64,000 nt of DNA from Thermanaerothrix daxensis (GCF_001306145.1 NZ_LGKO01000002.1:124001-188000); one strand, 5' to 3'; shown: positions 43,505-54,796, counted from the first letter of the stretch. Notes: generated from the letters alone by a model not told the origin. Numbers and translations are program-made.

Positions 43505-44920
43505 ATGAGGCGGCGGTGTTCCCTTGCGTACGTGGCGCTACTTCTCTGGCTAATTGGGCTGGCAGCCTGCCAGGGGCCTCAATCACCCACGCCTCCCCTC
43601 CCTTCCCCACCCGCATCCACCACTGTGTCGCCTCGTTTGCCCTCCCCCTCGCCGGAGGTAGGGGTGACGCCAACCCTTGCTGTCGAGAGCCTGCGGGGAG
43701 TGGAGGTGCACGTCTGGTATCCCTGGGTGGGAACTCTGGACGAGGTGATGGGACGTCTGGCAGAGCAATTCACCCGTGATAATCCCTGGGGTATTCGCGT
43801 GCACGTGCGTTCGGCAGGGAGCAGCATGGTGCTGGCCGACTGGGTGGAGAGCGGTCAACCCGATGGCGAAACTCCGCATGGAGTCGTGGCGCCCCCGGCC
43901 ACCCTGCTGACCTGGCACCTGCGGGATGGGCGCATGCGCCCGCTCAATGATTGGCTCAACGATGGCGAACTGGGGCTGAGTGAGGCGCGGCGAGCAGAGA
44001 TTCCGCTGGTTTTTTGGCAGAGCGATCAGGTGGATGGCTGGCAGATTGGCCTGCCTGCTCAGCGCAGTGCGACCGTGTTGGTTTATAACCTGACCTGGGC
44101 CGCTGAACTGGGCTTCCATGCCCCGCCCCAAACGCCCGAGGAATGGCGAGAACAAGCGTGTGCTGCGGCGGCGGCCAATCGCCGTGATGCCGACCGCACC
44201 AATGACGGCACAGGGGGCTGGCTGGTGAACACCGATCCCCTGGCGGCGTTGACCTGGATGCGCGCCTTTGGCCTGCGACATGAGTGGGATGCTTCCACCG
44301 AGCGCCTGCGCTTCAATCAGCCTGCTGCGCTTGCCGCGTGGACCTTCCTGCGCGATCTGGTGGATAGCGGCTGTGCCTGGGTGGGGCGGGATCCTTCTCC
44401 TTACGCTTACTTCGCACAGCGTCGGGCGCTTTTCTACAGCGGGGAGGTGCTGGATCTGGCCTTTCAACAGCAAGTCATGAGGCGCCAAGAAAGTGTGGAT
44501 GTGTGGACGGTGCGCCCCTACCCGGGGCAGGACAAGCCTCTGGTGATGATAAGCGGACTTTCGTACGGCATCCTGCGCACCACCCCGCAGACCGAGCTGG
44601 CGACCTGGCTTTTCATTCGCTGGTTGATGGAACCCGCCCAGCAGGCGGCGCTGGTGAGAGCCGGTGGGGGCTACCCAATGGGGCCATCTACGGCCGCACT
44701 GCTGGAGGATTACCGAGCGTCCCTTCCTGTGTGGAACGAGGCATTAGGCTTGATCCCCATTGCGCAGATCCCCCCAAACACCCCGGCGTGGCGCCAGGCA
44801 CAGTGGGTATTGCAGGATGCCTTTGCCCAGGCACTTCAGGGTACAACCCCGCGGGAAAGCCTGCCGGCCATTCTGGAAGAATTGGATGCTACTCTGGCCG
44901 AGGTGGTGCAGGGGTTTTGA
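43505..44920 (+). CDS. Extracellular solute-binding lipoprotein (family 1 sugar type), orphan
   Basis: 471 aa. Signal peptide with lipobox LAACQ (Cys near residue 22), a Ser/Pro/Thr linker (residues 27-60), then a type-I sugar-binding receptor: VEVHVWYPWVGTLDEVMGRLAEQF, NPWGIRVHV, LLTWHLRDGRM, TVLVYNLTWAAELGF. Start ATG 43505 is 3 nt after the Nudix stop. No permease or ATPase gene is linked, so it either serves a transporter elsewhere or has another role. Its stop codon abuts the stop codon of the convergent epimerase gene with zero spacing. Confidence 0.88.
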   Translation: MRRRCSLAYVALLLWLIGLAACQGPQSPTPPLPSPPASTTVSPRLPSPSPEVGVTPTLAVESLRGVEVHVWYPWVGTLDEVMGRLAEQFTRDNPWGIRVHVRSAGSSMVLADWVESGQPDGETPHGVVAPPATLLTWHLRDGRMRPLNDWLNDGELGLSEARRAEIPLVFWQSDQVDGWQIGLPAQRSATVLVYNLTWAAELGFHAPPQTPEEWREQACAAAAANRRDADRTNDGTGGWLVNTDPLAALTWMRAFGLRHEWDASTERLRFNQPAALAAWTFLRDLVDSGCAWVGRDPSPYAYFAQRRALFYSGEVLDLAFQQQVMRRQESVDVWTVRPYPGQDKPLVMISGLSYGILRTTPQTELATWLFIRWLMEPAQQAALVRAGGGYPMGPSTAALLEDYRASLPVWNEALGLIPIAQIPPNTPAWRQAQWVLQDAFAQALQGTTPRESLPAILEELDATLAEVVQGF

Positions 44921-45916
44921 TTATCGTTCCCCCTGAAACCAGGCCCAGGCTTCGCGAATGGCCGTTTCTACGGTGTATTGCGGAGTATAGCCGAGTTCGG
45001 CCTGGGCTTTGGCGTGGCTGTAGTAGAAATAATATCCGGCCAGGGCGAGCGTACGTGCCTCCACAGGTAGGTTTACATAGGCCTCTAATGCTCTTAACGG
45101 GAGGCTGAGAGCACGAAGCAGCCCGGCTGGCCATTCTAGAGTGGGGGCTGGAACGCCGCACACCCCGGCGATGGTGGCGACCAGCGTGCCCAGGGTGAGG
45201 TTTTCACCGCCCAGCAGGTAGCGCTCCCCGCAGCCTCCGCGCTCCAGTGCCAGCAGGTGACCCTGAACCACATCCGCAACGTGGACGGCATTCAGGCCAC
45301 CAGAGGTAATAAAAGGCAACCGTCGCCGGGCGACCTGGACAATGATGGAGCGGGTGCGACGGTAGTGGTCGCCGGGGCCGATGACCAGGGTGGGGTTAAC
45401 GATGACTGCATCCAGCCCCAGTGCCACCGCACGCTGCACTTCCATCTCGGCCAGGTATTTGGCATAGGCGTAGGGCCAGCGTTCCGGCGGGTAGTTCCAG
45501 GTATGGGTCTCGTCCATCAGATACAAATTTGGGGCCTCGTTTGCGCGAGGCGGACCGGGGGGAATTCCCAATGCCACGGCGGAACTGGTGTGAACAACCC
45601 GCTGTACCCCGGCGCGCAGGGCGGCCATGAGCAGATTACGGGTTCCCTCTACCGTCACGGCGTAGTGCTGGGCCGGGTTGGCCCGATCGCCCAGGAGAGC
45701 CGCGGTGTGGAAGACCACCTCCACACCTTCCAGCGCGGACTCCACGCTCTCGGGCTGGGTCAAATCGCCCACAACGTGCTCCACTGGCAGGTCGGCCAAT
45801 AAACGCAATGAACTGGTGGGGCGGTGAAAAGCGCGCACGGCATGCCCGCGTGCGATCAATTCGCGGCACAGATGCCCACCGATGAACCCGCTGGCACCAG
45901 TCACCAGGACGCGCAT
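44921..45916 (-). CDS. NAD-dependent epimerase/dehydratase (extended SDR)
   Basis: 331 aa. Rossmann TGASGFIGGHLCREL (residues 6-20), GDLTQPESVESALEGVEVVFHTAA, Ser in VVHTSSAVALGIP and the catalytic Tyr-Lys in YAYAKYLAEMEV (about residues 155-167), then NPTLVIGPGD. The nearest look-alikes are HpnA-type hopanoid-associated sugar epimerases and dihydroflavonol-reductase-like SDRs; I cannot choose between them. Ends directly opposite the lipoprotein stop codon. Start 45916 is 3 nt after the thiolase stop on the same strand, so is coupled to it. Confidence 0.87.
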   Translation of the reverse strand: MRVLVTGASGFIGGHLCRELIARGHAVRAFHRPTSSLRLLADLPVEHVVGDLTQPESVESALEGVEVVFHTAALLGDRANPAQHYAVTVEGTRNLLMAALRAGVQRVVHTSSAVALGIPPGPPRANEAPNLYLMDETHTWNYPPERWPYAYAKYLAEMEVQRAVALGLDAVIVNPTLVIGPGDHYRRTRSIIVQVARRRLPFITSGGLNAVHVADVVQGHLLALERGGCGERYLLGGENLTLGTLVATIAGVCGVPAPTLEWPAGLLRALSLPLRALEAYVNLPVEARTLALAGYYFYYSHAKAQAELGYTPQYTVETAIREAWAWFQGER

Positions 45917-45919
45917 GGC

Positions 45920-47137
45920 TCAATCCACCCATTCCACCAGCGTGGCCTCGCCCTGGCCCACGCCCACGCAGAGGGTGGCCAGGCCGTAGAAGGGGCGCGG
46001 CATTTCCGAAGCGCGGCGGCGCATTTCATGCACCAGGGTGGTCAGGATGCGTGCACCGGAACAACCCAGCGGGTGGCCCAGGGCAATGGCACCACCGTTG
46101 ACATTGACAATCTCTTCATTGAGCCCTAATTCCCGTATGACTGCCAGGGTCTGGACGGCAAATGCTTCGTTAATTTCTATCAACCCGATCTGATCCAGGG
46201 CCACGCCGGCTCGCTTTAGGACCTTACGCGTGGCCGGCACCGGCCCCAGGCCCATCAGGCGCGGCACGACTCCGGCAGCGGCGCTGGCAAGGATGCGTGC
46301 CAGGGGGCGCAGGCCCAGGTCCCGGGCGCGCTCCTCGCTCATGATGAGCAAAGCCGCCGCTCCGTCGTTCAGCCCGGAGGAGTTGCCGGCTGTCACCGTG
46401 CCCCCCGGACGGAAGGCGGGCTTGAGCCGAGCCAGGGCTTCCAGAGTGGTATCGCGGCGCGGGCGCTCATCCGTGGTTGCCAATACGGGTTCTCCCTTGG
46501 GTTGAGGAACCGGCACCGGAATAATTTCTTCGGCAAAACGACCCGAGTCAATGGCGGCGATGGCGCGCTGATGGCTGCGCAAGGCAAAGCGATCTTGCTC
46601 TTCGCGTGTAATACCTGTCATCTCGGCAATGTTTTCAGCGGTCTCGCCCATGGACTCAATGCCGTACATTTCCACCATGTGAGGATTGGGGTAACGCCAC
46701 CCCAGTGCGGTATCCCAGGCGGTCAGGTTGCCAAAGGGGAAGGCTTTTTCGGCTTTAGGGATGGAGTAGGGTGCCCGGGACATGCTTTCAACCCCGCCAG
46801 CGATGAAAATCTCACCTTCCCCCACGCGAATGGCACGCGCGGCCATGTTGACCGCCGTTAGGCCCGAGGCGCACAGGCGATTAAATGTCACCCCAGCCAC
46901 TTCTACTGGCAGACCTGCCAGTAACCCGGCCATGCGGGCAATATTGCGGTTGTCTTCTCCGGCCTGGTTGGCACAGCCGAAATAGACTTCCTCGATCTGG
47001 GTGGGGTCAAGGTGATTGCGTTCGACGATGGCCCGGATGACCAAAGCGGCCAGGTCGTCCGGGCGCACGGCGGCCAGAATGCCGCCCAGGTTGCCGATGG
47101 GGGTACGAATGGCATCCACGATGACAGGGGTAGGCAT
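45920..47137 (-). CDS. Acetyl-CoA acetyltransferase / thiolase
   Basis: 405 aa. Catalytic Cys89 in [16 protein letters not shown], His in [19 protein letters not shown], and the second Cys in [12 protein letters not shown]: a complete thiolase triad. [13 protein letters not shown] and [17 protein letters not shown] fit the 3-oxoadipyl-CoA/acetyl-CoA C-acyltransferase branch. Converts acetoacetyl-CoA (or longer 3-oxoacyl-CoA) and CoA to acetyl-CoA, or the reverse. ATG 47137 has GGAGGATCTCCT upstream. It is first of a two-gene unit with the epimerase. Confidence 0.94.
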   Translation of the reverse strand: MPTPVIVDAIRTPIGNLGGILAAVRPDDLAALVIRAIVERNHLDPTQIEEVYFGCANQAGEDNRNIARMAGLLAGLPVEVAGVTFNRLCASGLTAVNMAARAIRVGEGEIFIAGGVESMSRAPYSIPKAEKAFPFGNLTAWDTALGWRYPNPHMVEMYGIESMGETAENIAEMTGITREEQDRFALRSHQRAIAAIDSGRFAEEIIPVPVPQPKGEPVLATTDERPRRDTTLEALARLKPAFRPGGTVTAGNSSGLNDGAAALLIMSEERARDLGLRPLARILASAAAGVVPRLMGLGPVPATRKVLKRAGVALDQIGLIEINEAFAVQTLAVIRELGLNEEIVNVNGGAIALGHPLGCSGARILTTLVHEMRRRASEMPRPFYGLATLCVGVGQGEATLVEWVD

Positions 47138-47175
47138 AGGAGATCCTCCGGAAGGGAAGCAATTGGAATGGGTCT

Positions 47176-48099
47176 TTAAGGAATCCTGAAGCGTGCTGTT
47201 GCCAGCGCCAGGATGCGTCCATCCGCTGCGCTCAGGTCGGCAATTTCAAGCACGTACTCATCCGCAGGCAGGTTGCCGATTTGCAGACTCTCGTCGAAAG
47301 TCCCCGGCGCGCCAGGGTCAGCGGCGTCCACCATGAGTGGCCCCACCTGCCAGGTACTGCCCTGGGCGGTGCTGAGGCGATAGCGCAGGGTATTTTCAAA
47401 GGGGGCAACGGTCACCCGACCGCGCACACGCAGGGTGCCCCCGCTTATCACCGCGCCGTCAACGGGTTCATTCAGATCAATGCGGCGCTCCTGGCCCGTG
47501 GGGGTTTGCGAGGTGGCCTGAGTGAGCATTAAGTTGTTTCCCACCAGGCGGAAGGTATACGTCATGGGCAGGGCCGGGCAGCAACCGGGGTCATCCGGGC
47601 CGTGCACCGTGGCCGCCAGGTGAATAAGCCCCTTGCGAATGTCCAGTGATTCCAGGATGGGGCGGTCATCAATAAAGTAAGAGGCCACGTGACGGGGCAA
47701 CCCGTTCTGGTTGAGGAGGGCCACGAGATTGACAAAAACGCCGGTTCCCCCGTAATTTTCGGCAATGGTTGCCACGGCATCTCCCAGTCCATCGCCATTG
47801 AGATCTCCAAAGGCCATTAATTCACCCAGGCGCACCGTCCAAAAGTCGGGTTTAGCCGGGTCATTGCCTGTCTGGTAGGTCCCGTCGCTCAAACGGATGG
47901 TGCGTGGGTTGCCGCTAGAATCCAGGAGGGTGTATTCGGCATTGAGCAGGTCCAGTGCGGTCAGTGGGGCGAAGACAGGGGTGGCGGTGAGGGTGGGTGT
48001 GGGAGGAAGCGGCGTAGGCGAAGGGGAGAGATATGTGGGCAGGCAAGCCACCAGGGAAAGTGAAACAACCATCCAGGTAACCAGGGTGCGAAAGCGCAT
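47176..48099 (-). CDS. Lipoprotein with FG-GAP-like and Gmad2-like domains
   Basis: 307 aa. Lipobox LVACL (Cys near residue 19) and a Pro/Thr-rich linker. Residues about 90-120 contain [16 protein letters not shown], a calcium-loop pattern as in FG-GAP/dockerin-type repeats. The C-terminal ~95 residues ([21 protein letters not shown] ... [19 protein letters not shown]) match the Gmad2 Ig-like domain seen in exported and spore-germination proteins. No enzymatic motif. Exported, membrane-anchored; ligand unknown. Follows guaB on the minus strand 13 nt later, so it may be co-transcribed. Confidence 0.78.
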   Translation of the reverse strand: MRFRTLVTWMVVSLSLVACLPTYLSPSPTPLPPTPTLTATPVFAPLTALDLLNAEYTLLDSSGNPRTIRLSDGTYQTGNDPAKPDFWTVRLGELMAFGDLNGDGLGDAVATIAENYGGTGVFVNLVALLNQNGLPRHVASYFIDDRPILESLDIRKGLIHLAATVHGPDDPGCCPALPMTYTFRLVGNNLMLTQATSQTPTGQERRIDLNEPVDGAVISGGTLRVRGRVTVAPFENTLRYRLSTAQGSTWQVGPLMVDAADPGAPGTFDESLQIGNLPADEYVLEIADLSAADGRILALATARFRIP

Positions 48100-48112
48100 T
48101 TTTATCTCCGGA

Positions 48113-49567
48113 TTAGATCAGTTCCACGTCGTGGGCGCCGGATTCGACTTTACCGGCCGGCGTAATGCGGATGAACTCGGCTTTTTCCCACAATTCGGGG
48201 AGGTTGTGAGCCCCCACGTAACTCATTCCAGAGCGCACTCCGCCAACTATCTGATGGAGAATGTCTTTGACCTTGCCGCGGTAAGGCACCAGAGCCTCTA
48301 CACCTTCGGGGACGACCTCACTCCATTCTTCTTCCTCCACGTCTTCCTCATTGCGTTCCAACCGACGACGCTGAACATTGGCAGTGAGAGAGGCCATACC
48401 ACGCACGATTTTGTAGCGGCGCCCCTGGCGCACGACCTCGGGCCCGGGGCTTTCCTCGGTGCCGGCGAGCATGTTGCCCAGCATCACGGCGCTGGCCCCG
48501 GCGGCCAGGGCCTTGGTGACATCACCCGAGGTGCGCATCCCGCCATCGGCAATGATGGGCACGTTCAGACGGTGCCCTTCGGCAGCGCACTCGGCAATGG
48601 CGGTGAGCTGGGGCACCCCGCATCCGGTCACGATGCGGGTTGTGCAGATGGAACCTGCCCCCACCCCCACTTTCACCGCATCGGCCCCTGCTTTGACCAG
48701 ATCGCGCACGCCCTCGGCAGTTGCGACGTTGCCGGCCATGAGCGGCATGTTCGGGAATCTCTGTTTCAGCGCACGCACCATGCGCAGGGCGTGCTCGGAG
48801 TGCCCGTGGGCAATATCCAGCACCAACAGGTCAGCACCAGCCTCCACGCAGGCCTGAGCACGTTCGATCTCTTCTGGCTTCACCCCAATCGCCACCCCCA
48901 CACGTAAACGTCCCAAGCCGTCTTTGGTTGCGTGAGGATGTTCCTGAATTTTGACAATATCCTGAACCGTGATCAGGCCGGCCAGGCGATCTTCGGCATC
49001 TACCAGAGGCAGTTTTTCAATGCGGTGGGTGTAGAGTTTGTGGCGCGCGGCTTCCAGTGTTTCGTTTTCGCGGGCAACGATCAGGCGCTCGCGTGGGGTC
49101 ATCACCGTGCTGACCGGGGCACTGGCATCGGGTGCCAGGAGCACGTCCCGCGTGGTGACCAGCCCCAGCAAGTGCTGGTGCTCATCCACGACCACCAGCC
49201 CGCCAATGCCTTCTTCGGCCATCAGGTGGCGCGCTTCGGCAACACTGGCGCTGGGGAGAATGGTCAGGGGTGTCAGGACCACCATGCTCTCGGCCCGTTT
49301 GACTTTGCGCACCATCTCGACCATGCGCTCAATGCTCATGAAGCGATGCAGCACACCCAGCCCGCCTTGCTGGGCCATGGCGATAGCCATGCTGGCTTCA
49401 GTGACGGTATCCATGTTGGCCGAGAGGATGGGGATGTGCAGGCGAATGCCCGGGGTCAGCCAGGTGCTGGTATCCACGTCTTTACGGCTGCGAATATCAG
49501 AATATTTGGGGACCAGCAGGACATCATCAAACGTCAAGCCGGGGTCGGGGCGCAAGTTCATGGACAC
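48113..49567 (-). CDS. guaB: Inosine-5'-monophosphate dehydrogenase
   Basis: 484 aa. NAD-dependent oxidation of IMP to XMP, first step to [18 protein letters not shown] start, two CBS repeats at about residues 95-210 ([31 protein letters not shown]), active-site loop [18 protein letters not shown] with the catalytic Cys, and the flap with YRG near the end ([12 protein letters not shown]). Complete length. Initiates divergently from the 3-methyladenine glycosylase gene. Confidence 0.97.
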   Translation of the reverse strand: MSMNLRPDPGLTFDDVLLVPKYSDIRSRKDVDTSTWLTPGIRLHIPILSANMDTVTEASMAIAMAQQGGLGVLHRFMSIERMVEMVRKVKRAESMVVLTPLTILPSASVAEARHLMAEEGIGGLVVVDEHQHLLGLVTTRDVLLAPDASAPVSTVMTPRERLIVARENETLEAARHKLYTHRIEKLPLVDAEDRLAGLITVQDIVKIQEHPHATKDGLGRLRVGVAIGVKPEEIERAQACVEAGADLLVLDIAHGHSEHALRMVRALKQRFPNMPLMAGNVATAEGVRDLVKAGADAVKVGVGAGSICTTRIVTGCGVPQLTAIAECAAEGHRLNVPIIADGGMRTSGDVTKALAAGASAVMLGNMLAGTEESPGPEVVRQGRRYKIVRGMASLTANVQRRRLERNEEDVEEEEWSEVVPEGVEALVPYRGKVKDILHQIVGGVRSGMSYVGAHNLPELWEKAEFIRITPAGKVESGAHDVELI

Positions 49568-49593
49568 CTCACAAACTGTAGAGTGGCTTTTTC

Positions 49594-49601
49594 ATTATAA
49601 T
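49594..49601. promoter_or_regulatory. Palindromic -10 element between guaB and mpg
   Basis: ATTATAAT (49594-49601) is its own reverse complement, so both strands carry TATAAT at nearly the same place: 27-29 nt from the guaB start and 37 nt from the glycosylase start. Spacing suits both genes; no good -35 on either side. Confidence 0.5.
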
Positions 49602-49637
49602 GCTTCCACTTATTCCAACACCGAGATTAGAAAAAAT

Positions 49638-50339
49638 ATGCGACCGTTGCCTGCGGATTTTTACCTGGATGACGTCACTCGCGTGGCGCGGGCGCTGTTG
49701 GGTCAGCGCCTGGTGCGCATTCTGGAAGATGGACGCCGCCTGGCCGGCTACATCCTCGAAACAGAAGCCTACGCTGGTGAGGAGGACCAGGCCTGCCATG
49801 CCAGCCGCGGGCGCACACCGCGCAACGCGGTGATGTTCGGCCCGCCCGGACGCGCCTATGTCTATTTTACCTACGGCATGCATTGGTGCCTGAACGCCGT
49901 GGTCGGCCCGGAGGGTCAGCCGGCGGCGGTGCTGATCCGTGCGATTGTGCCCTGCGAGGGGGTGGAGCAGATCGCTCACAACCGCGCCGGGCGGCCGCCT
50001 GAGGAATGGACGAATGGCCCGGCGAAGATCTGTCAGGCGCTGCAGATTGACGGACGTCTTAACGGCTGTGACCTGACTATTCCGGAAAGCCCCCTGCGTA
50101 TTGAACCCGGCTTTGCCGTGCCGGAGGCATGGGTGCGGGTGGGCCCGCGGGTGGGCATTGACCGTGCTCCCGAACCCTGGCGTTCCATCCCCTGGCGATT
50201 CATCGCCCGCCTTCCCGCTGAGGCTTACGTTGCCTGGGGCCTTCCGCCGCTCGTCTGGCCCGAGCGAGAAAAGATGACCCCCCGGCGGCGAGAGCAACAC
50301 CGGGGGGCAAAGCACGAGGAGCCAGGTGATTACTCGTAG
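49638..50339 (+). CDS. 3-methyladenine DNA glycosylase (AAG/MPG family)
   Basis: 233 aa from ATG 49638; the open frame reaches back to 49038 inside guaB and that part is a shadow. Alkyladenine glycosylase hallmarks: ADFYLDDVTRVARALLGQRLV, GYILETEAYAGEEDQACHAS with the catalytic Glu, MFGPPGRAYVYFTYGMHWCL and NGPAKICQALQI. Excises alkylated and deaminated purines. The C-terminal 25 residues are Arg-rich. Its end overlaps the convergent MacB-type permease end by 10 bp. Confidence 0.94.
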   Translation: MRPLPADFYLDDVTRVARALLGQRLVRILEDGRRLAGYILETEAYAGEEDQACHASRGRTPRNAVMFGPPGRAYVYFTYGMHWCLNAVVGPEGQPAAVLIRAIVPCEGVEQIAHNRAGRPPEEWTNGPAKICQALQIDGRLNGCDLTIPESPLRIEPGFAVPEAWVRVGPRVGIDRAPEPWRSIPWRFIARLPAEAYVAWGLPPLVWPEREKMTPRRREQHRGAKHEEPGDYS

Positions 50340-51556
50340 CGCAGGGCTTCAACAGGTTCCAGGTTAGCGGCACGGTTGGCCGGGTAAAGCCCGAAGAACA
50401 GACCCACAGCGGTGGAGAACATGGTGGCCAGCAAGATGGCATCTATGCCCACCTGGGGGTTGAGCGGGGTGTTATTGGCGGCGGCAATCTGCCCCACCAC
50501 AAAGGCGATCAGCCAGCCAAAGGCAATTCCGATCAACCCGCCGAAGAGGCTGAGCAGTGAGGATTCGGTGAGAAACTGGATCAGAATATCGCGCTTGCGA
50601 GCACCAACGGCCTTGCGCAGACCAATTTCGCGCGTGCGCTCGGTCACCGAAACCAGCATGATGTTCATAATCCCAATGCCCCCCACCAGCAAGGAGATGG
50701 CCGCAATGCCCCCCAGGAAGATGGTGAGCACCCCGGTGATGGTTTGAGCAGTGCTGACGAAATCTTGCTGGGAGAAGATGGTAAAGTCATCCACCCCCAG
50801 TTCGGTGCGGTGACGGGTGCGAAGGACCTGTGCAATCTCCTCGATGGCCTGGGGGACGAGTTCAGGCCTGCTAACCTGGGCGTAGATGAGATCCACGCGG
50901 TTGCGGTCGCGCCGCAGGACGCGCACCTGCGCCGTTGTCAGGGGAATGAGGACAATATCATCCTGACTGCCGAAACTGCTCCCGCCCTTGGGGGCGGTGA
51001 CGCCAATGATACGGAAGGGTTGCCCTTCAATGCGAATCGCCTCGCCGATCAGTCCCTCGCGGTGGCCAAACAGCCGATCCGCGACTTCCGGGCCGATCAC
51101 GGCAACCGAAGCCTGCCCCAGGATGTGCTCTTCATTGATAAATTCGCCTTCCAGTAGGCTGTAGTTGCGCACGGCTGCATAGTTCGAGGTGACCCCAAAA
51201 ATCTGCACGCTGGTGCGCTCGCTTCCGAATGTCACTTCACGCGTGCCGCTTAATACGGGCGCCACCGCCGTGACCGAAGGAACCTGAAAGGGATCTGCCA
51301 GAGCCTGCGCATCTGCCAGGGTGAGGGGCTGGGGATTACGCACGCGTTCGGTGAAGTTGCCGGGGAAGATGAAGAGCAGGTTGCTGCCCAGGCCGCTGAT
51401 GGAGCCGGTGATGACGTTCTGGGCGCCGGTGCCGACCGCCAGCATGGCGATCACGGCAGCCACGCCGATCACGATGCCCAGGATGGTGAGGCCGGAGCGC
51501 AGTTTATTGGCGCTGAGGCTTTCCAGGGCTTCCAAAATAGCCTGTCCCAGGTTCAT
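50330..51556 (-). CDS. MacB/FtsX-type ABC transporter permease
   Basis: 408 aa. One N-terminal membrane helix, a large periplasmic-type MacB core domain (about residues 45-270, [40 protein letters not shown]), and the three C-terminal helices of the FtsX domain ([34 protein letters not shown], the coupling helix). It pairs with the upstream ATPase (start overlaps its stop by ATGA) and the adaptor at 52248-53654: a MacAB-like export system, last gene of the six-gene minus-strand operon. Confidence 0.93.
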   Translation of the reverse strand: MNLGQAILEALESLSANKLRSGLTILGIVIGVAAVIAMLAVGTGAQNVITGSISGLGSNLLFIFPGNFTERVRNPQPLTLADAQALADPFQVPSVTAVAPVLSGTREVTFGSERTSVQIFGVTSNYAAVRNYSLLEGEFINEEHILGQASVAVIGPEVADRLFGHREGLIGEAIRIEGQPFRIIGVTAPKGGSSFGSQDDIVLIPLTTAQVRVLRRDRNRVDLIYAQVSRPELVPQAIEEIAQVLRTRHRTELGVDDFTIFSQQDFVSTAQTITGVLTIFLGGIAAISLLVGGIGIMNIMLVSVTERTREIGLRKAVGARKRDILIQFLTESSLLSLFGGLIGIAFGWLIAFVVGQIAAANNTPLNPQVGIDAILLATMFSTAVGLFFGLYPANRAANLEPVEALRYE

Positions 51557-52245
51557 AATCCATCCTCCACCACTAATCCATCCTGAATGCGGATGATGCG
51601 CTGGGTTTGCTGTGCCACCGTAGGATCGTGGGTGACGATGATCACGGTAGTGCCCAAATCACGGTTCAGGCGCAGGATCAGTTCCAGGATTTCTTTGCCC
51701 GATTTGGAATCCAGGTTTCCGGTGGGCTCATCGGCCAGGATGATGGCCGGATCGTTGACCAGGGCGCGGGCGATGGCCACCCGTTGTTGCTGGCCGCCGG
51801 AGAGCTCAGTCGGACGATGGTGCAGACGGTCGCCCAGCCCCACCGCCTCCAGCGCCTGACGCGCGCGCTCACGACGGTTGCCGTTGTAACCCGCGTAGCG
51901 CAGGGGCAGTTCCACGTTGGCGAGGGCGGTTGCCCGCGGCAGCAGGTTGAAGTTTTGAAACACAAACCCCACCTTGCGGTTGCGGATGCGCGCCAGATCG
52001 TCGTCTTTGAGACGTGAGACATCCTCGCCGTCCAGGATATAGGTGCCGCTGGTGGGTTTATCCAGGCAGCCCAGGATGTTCATCAGGGTAGATTTACCCG
52101 AGCCGGAAGGCCCCATGATGGCAACCACCTCACCACGACGGATGCGCACATCCACGCCGCGCAGAGCGTGCACCTCAATCTGCCCCATTTTGTAGACTTT
52201 AGTCAGGCCGTAGGCCTCGATGACCCAGTCCTGCTGTTCCACCAT
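51553..52245 (-). CDS. MacB/LolD-type ABC transporter ATPase
   Basis: 230 aa. Walker [10 protein letters not shown] (about residues 45-53), Q-loop [10 protein letters not shown], signature [16 protein letters not shown], Walker [14 protein letters not shown]-loop [12 protein letters not shown]. The [14 protein letters not shown] opening is typical of the MacB/LolD subgroup (mechanotransmission exporters). Two bases after the adaptor gene, and overlapping the permease start: strictly coupled. Confidence 0.95.
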   Translation of the reverse strand: MVEQQDWVIEAYGLTKVYKMGQIEVHALRGVDVRIRRGEVVAIMGPSGSGKSTLMNILGCLDKPTSGTYILDGEDVSRLKDDDLARIRNRKVGFVFQNFNLLPRATALANVELPLRYAGYNGNRRERARQALEAVGLGDRLHHRPTELSGGQQQRVAIARALVNDPAIILADEPTGNLDSKSGKEILELILRLNRDLGTTVIIVTHDPTVAQQTQRIIRIQDGLVVEDGL

Positions 52246-52247
52246 GG

Positions 52248-53654
52248 CTATTGCTCTCGACTAAAAGGAGGTTGGCCGCCGAACGTCGTTGTCGTGGGCG
52301 GGTTCAAAATGACCAAATCGCCCTCGCGCAGGTCCCCTTCCAGCACCTGGCTGTAAGTCTCGGAAGTGGCGCCCAGGCGGATAGGCACGGGTGTTGGCAG
52401 GCCATTGCGCAGCACATAAACCACCCGCTGGCCCTCGCGCAGACGCACAGCGCGGTTGGGTACCAGCAAGACATCTTCCAATTGCTGAACCAGAATGGTC
52501 ACGGCTGCGGTCATACCGGGTTTAACCTGCTCATCGGCATCGTTCAATTCCAGAGTGACGTTGAAGTTAACCACACCATTGACCAGGGTGCCTACGCGCC
52601 CCACCTCAACCACCTTGGCGGCGTACTCCTTACCGGGGATGGCGTCGAAGGTCAGTTTGGCCGATTGGCCAACCCGAATGCGGTTGATGTCCACCTCCAG
52701 TACCTGGACCTCCACTAACAGGCGGCTGAGGTCGTCAAGGCGGAAGGAAACGGTGCCGGGGGCCACCTGATCCCCGACCTTGGAGCGCACCTCGGTAATC
52801 ACGCCTGTGAAAGGCGCCTCCAGGCGGGCCAATTTGAGGGTAGCTTCAAGCGCGGCAATGCGTGCCTGCGCAGCCTGAATATCCCGCGGGTCAGGGCCGT
52901 TTTTGAGCCGTTCCCACTCGCGCTGGGCGTCTTTGAGTCTGGCTTCTGCCAGCGCCACGTTCGCGTCGGCCTCAGCCACTTCCAGATCATTGGGTTTGCC
53001 CAGCAGGTAGTTCAAATTCGCCAGGGCACGGTCGCGAGCGCGTTGGGCGTTGGCCAGATTGGAAAGCGCCAGAGCCCGGCGCGGATCATCCTCAGGCAGG
53101 CTGGCAAAGCCTTCGTAAATTTCTTTCTGCTTTTCATACTCATTCTGTGCCAGGATGTAGTTGGCGCGTGCCTCATCAATGGTGGCCTGGCTGGCACGGG
53201 CGTAATCCTTGCTCTGACGACGCTTTTGCGCGTCTTCCAGGTTCTTCTGCGCCTGCACCAGGGCCAATTGTGCCTGTGCGCGTGCCAGATCGGAGTTGAG
53301 CAGTTCCTCCAGGTTGCGCCTGGCAGCGACCAGGTCGGCTTCGGCCAGGATGATGTTTTGCGCGAGCGAAGATTTTTCCAGTTCAGCCAGCACCTGCCCG
53401 GCGGTGACGGTATCGCCGACTGCCACGGTGATCTTGCCAATCTGACCGCTGGTTTGCCAGGCCAGGAGAGCGCTTTGATTGGCCCGCACACTGCCGGTGG
53501 CACCGACCGAGGCGGTCAGGTTACCGCGCTGGATGGGTTCGGTTTGAAAGGCGGTGTTGAGGGCTGCACGGGCATTTTGCCAGGCACGCAAGCCCAGAAA
53601 TGCCGCAGCAATGATGCCTGCAATGACCAGGTAGAGAATCCACTTCCGCTTCAT
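52248..53654 (-). CDS. MacA-like membrane-fusion/adaptor protein (HlyD family)
   Basis: 468 aa from ATG 53654 (GGGAGC upstream); an earlier start at 53699 lies outside the expected signal. N-terminal membrane anchor [20 protein letters not shown]. The split lipoyl domain starts [19 protein letters not shown] ... [16 protein letters not shown], then a long coiled-coil hairpin (about residues 90-240, unusually Ala/Gln/Arg-rich), the second lipoyl half [20 protein letters not shown], beta-barrel and membrane-proximal domains. In a phylum often considered monoderm-like, it would link the MacB permease to the outside or the cell wall. The partner outer-membrane TolC is not in the window. Confidence 0.9.
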   Translation of the reverse strand: MKRKWILYLVIAGIIAAAFLGLRAWQNARAALNTAFQTEPIQRGNLTASVGATGSVRANQSALLAWQTSGQIGKITVAVGDTVTAGQVLAELEKSSLAQNIILAEADLVAARRNLEELLNSDLARAQAQLALVQAQKNLEDAQKRRQSKDYARASQATIDEARANYILAQNEYEKQKEIYEGFASLPEDDPRRALALSNLANAQRARDRALANLNYLLGKPNDLEVAEADANVALAEARLKDAQREWERLKNGPDPRDIQAAQARIAALEATLKLARLEAPFTGVITEVRSKVGDQVAPGTVSFRLDDLSRLLVEVQVLEVDINRIRVGQSAKLTFDAIPGKEYAAKVVEVGRVGTLVNGVVNFNVTLELNDADEQVKPGMTAAVTILVQQLEDVLLVPNRAVRLREGQRVVYVLRNGLPTPVPIRLGATSETYSQVLEGDLREGDLVILNPPTTTTFGGQPPFSREQ

Positions 53655-53701
53655 AGCGTTGCTCCCTTGTTTCCCAGATCTACCTCTTATTATTACCACA
53701 A

Positions 53702-54778
53702 TTAATCAGCCTGGGCTGAGCCATTTACAGGGTTGGCGGTTTCGAGCGCCAGGATCTCACGGTAGGTGAGTGTCCACAGGCTGGAAAGGAAGACGTGCTC
53801 CCATCCTCCCAGCAGCCCCAGCGGTGCGAACACGATCAGGAAGAACAGCGGAAGCACCAAAATGAGGGTGGTGAGAACGGCCAGAGGTTGGGCCAGGAAC
53901 AGCGAAGTGAGACCGTAGATCAGCAAGCCGGGCAGGCCGGCCACAATCAAAGCCGGGAAGGCGAGGAGAAGGTAGAGGGGGATGAGCAGGAAGAGAAGAA
54001 TCAGCGTCACAATGCCCAACCCAATTCCCAGTCCAAACACGACCAGCCACATCAAGCCGACGTTCTTCCACTGGCGACGGATCAGGCCAAATGCCTGCCC
54101 CAGCGCGTCCAGGACGCCTCTCTCTTGCAGTACGCAGATTCGACGGGCCATTTCCCCGACGACATTGAGCACAACGCCAACCACGATGAGCAAAAGCACC
54201 AGCACCACGAGCGCCCCGATGCCGATGAGCACGGTGGGCACGGTCACCACGGGGGTTTGGGCAGAGGCACCGGCAATCAAAAGTCCAACCACCAGCAGCA
54301 TCAGTACCACCAGGAGAAAGATGGGCACGCCAAGCAGAAGGTCAATCAGGAAGAGGCGCCAGGCCGAACGCGACCACCCAAGGCGCCAGCCCTCGCGGAA
54401 GGGGAGCCGCAGGCCCCGGGCTTCGTAGTCATCCACCAGGCGGATCAGGGCGACCCGGCTGACATAAGCGGCTATGGTGAACAGAACCCCCACCAGCAAA
54501 AAGACGCACAGCAAGGCCATTCCAATGCCGATCAGAGTGGAAATCAACCGCTCTTCGGGAATCTGGGCCAGCGGGGCAAAGAAGTTCTCCAGCCAGCGCT
54601 CGAATTCACTGAGCGGGGGCTGACCGCTTTCACGGTAGGAAAACAGGTTGCTGAAGTTGCCCCCATTCCCGCCGCCTCCTGAGGTGGTTAGCGCCAGGAT
54701 CAGCCCAAAGAGCCAGAGTGTGCGGTAATTCCAGAGGATGTGCCAGGAACGCTTTAAGAGTTTGATCGGGTCTATCAT
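53702..54778 (-). CDS. Polytopic membrane protein of the sigma/efflux operon
   Basis: 358 aa, about seven membrane helices in a glycerophosphoryl-diester-like/DUF7544-like arrangement: an opening [20 protein letters not shown], paired long helices, the cytoplasmic loop [36 protein letters not shown] (two halves), and further helices. No catalytic motif recognised. It sits between the anti-sigma gene (18 nt gap) and the adaptor gene (47 nt gap). It may be an envelope-stress sensor partner or a transport accessory; this is inference from context. Confidence 0.75.
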   Translation of the reverse strand: MIDPIKLLKRSWHILWNYRTLWLFGLILALTTSGGGGNGGNFSNLFSYRESGQPPLSEFERWLENFFAPLAQIPEERLISTLIGIGMALLCVFLLVGVLFTIAAYVSRVALIRLVDDYEARGLRLPFREGWRLGWSRSAWRLFLIDLLLGVPIFLLVVLMLLVVGLLIAGASAQTPVVTVPTVLIGIGALVVLVLLLIVVGVVLNVVGEMARRICVLQERGVLDALGQAFGLIRRQWKNVGLMWLVVFGLGIGLGIVTLILLFLLIPLYLLLAFPALIVAGLPGLLIYGLTSLFLAQPLAVLTTLILVLPLFFLIVFAPLGLLGGWEHVFLSSLWTLTYREILALETANPVNGSAQAD

Positions 54779-54796
54779 GGTATCTCTCCTTTTTCA

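Noticed and set aside
49038-49637. Long upstream extension of the 3-methyladenine glycosylase frame
   Set aside because: Antisense to guaB and unlike the glycosylase family; ATG 49638 is the start.
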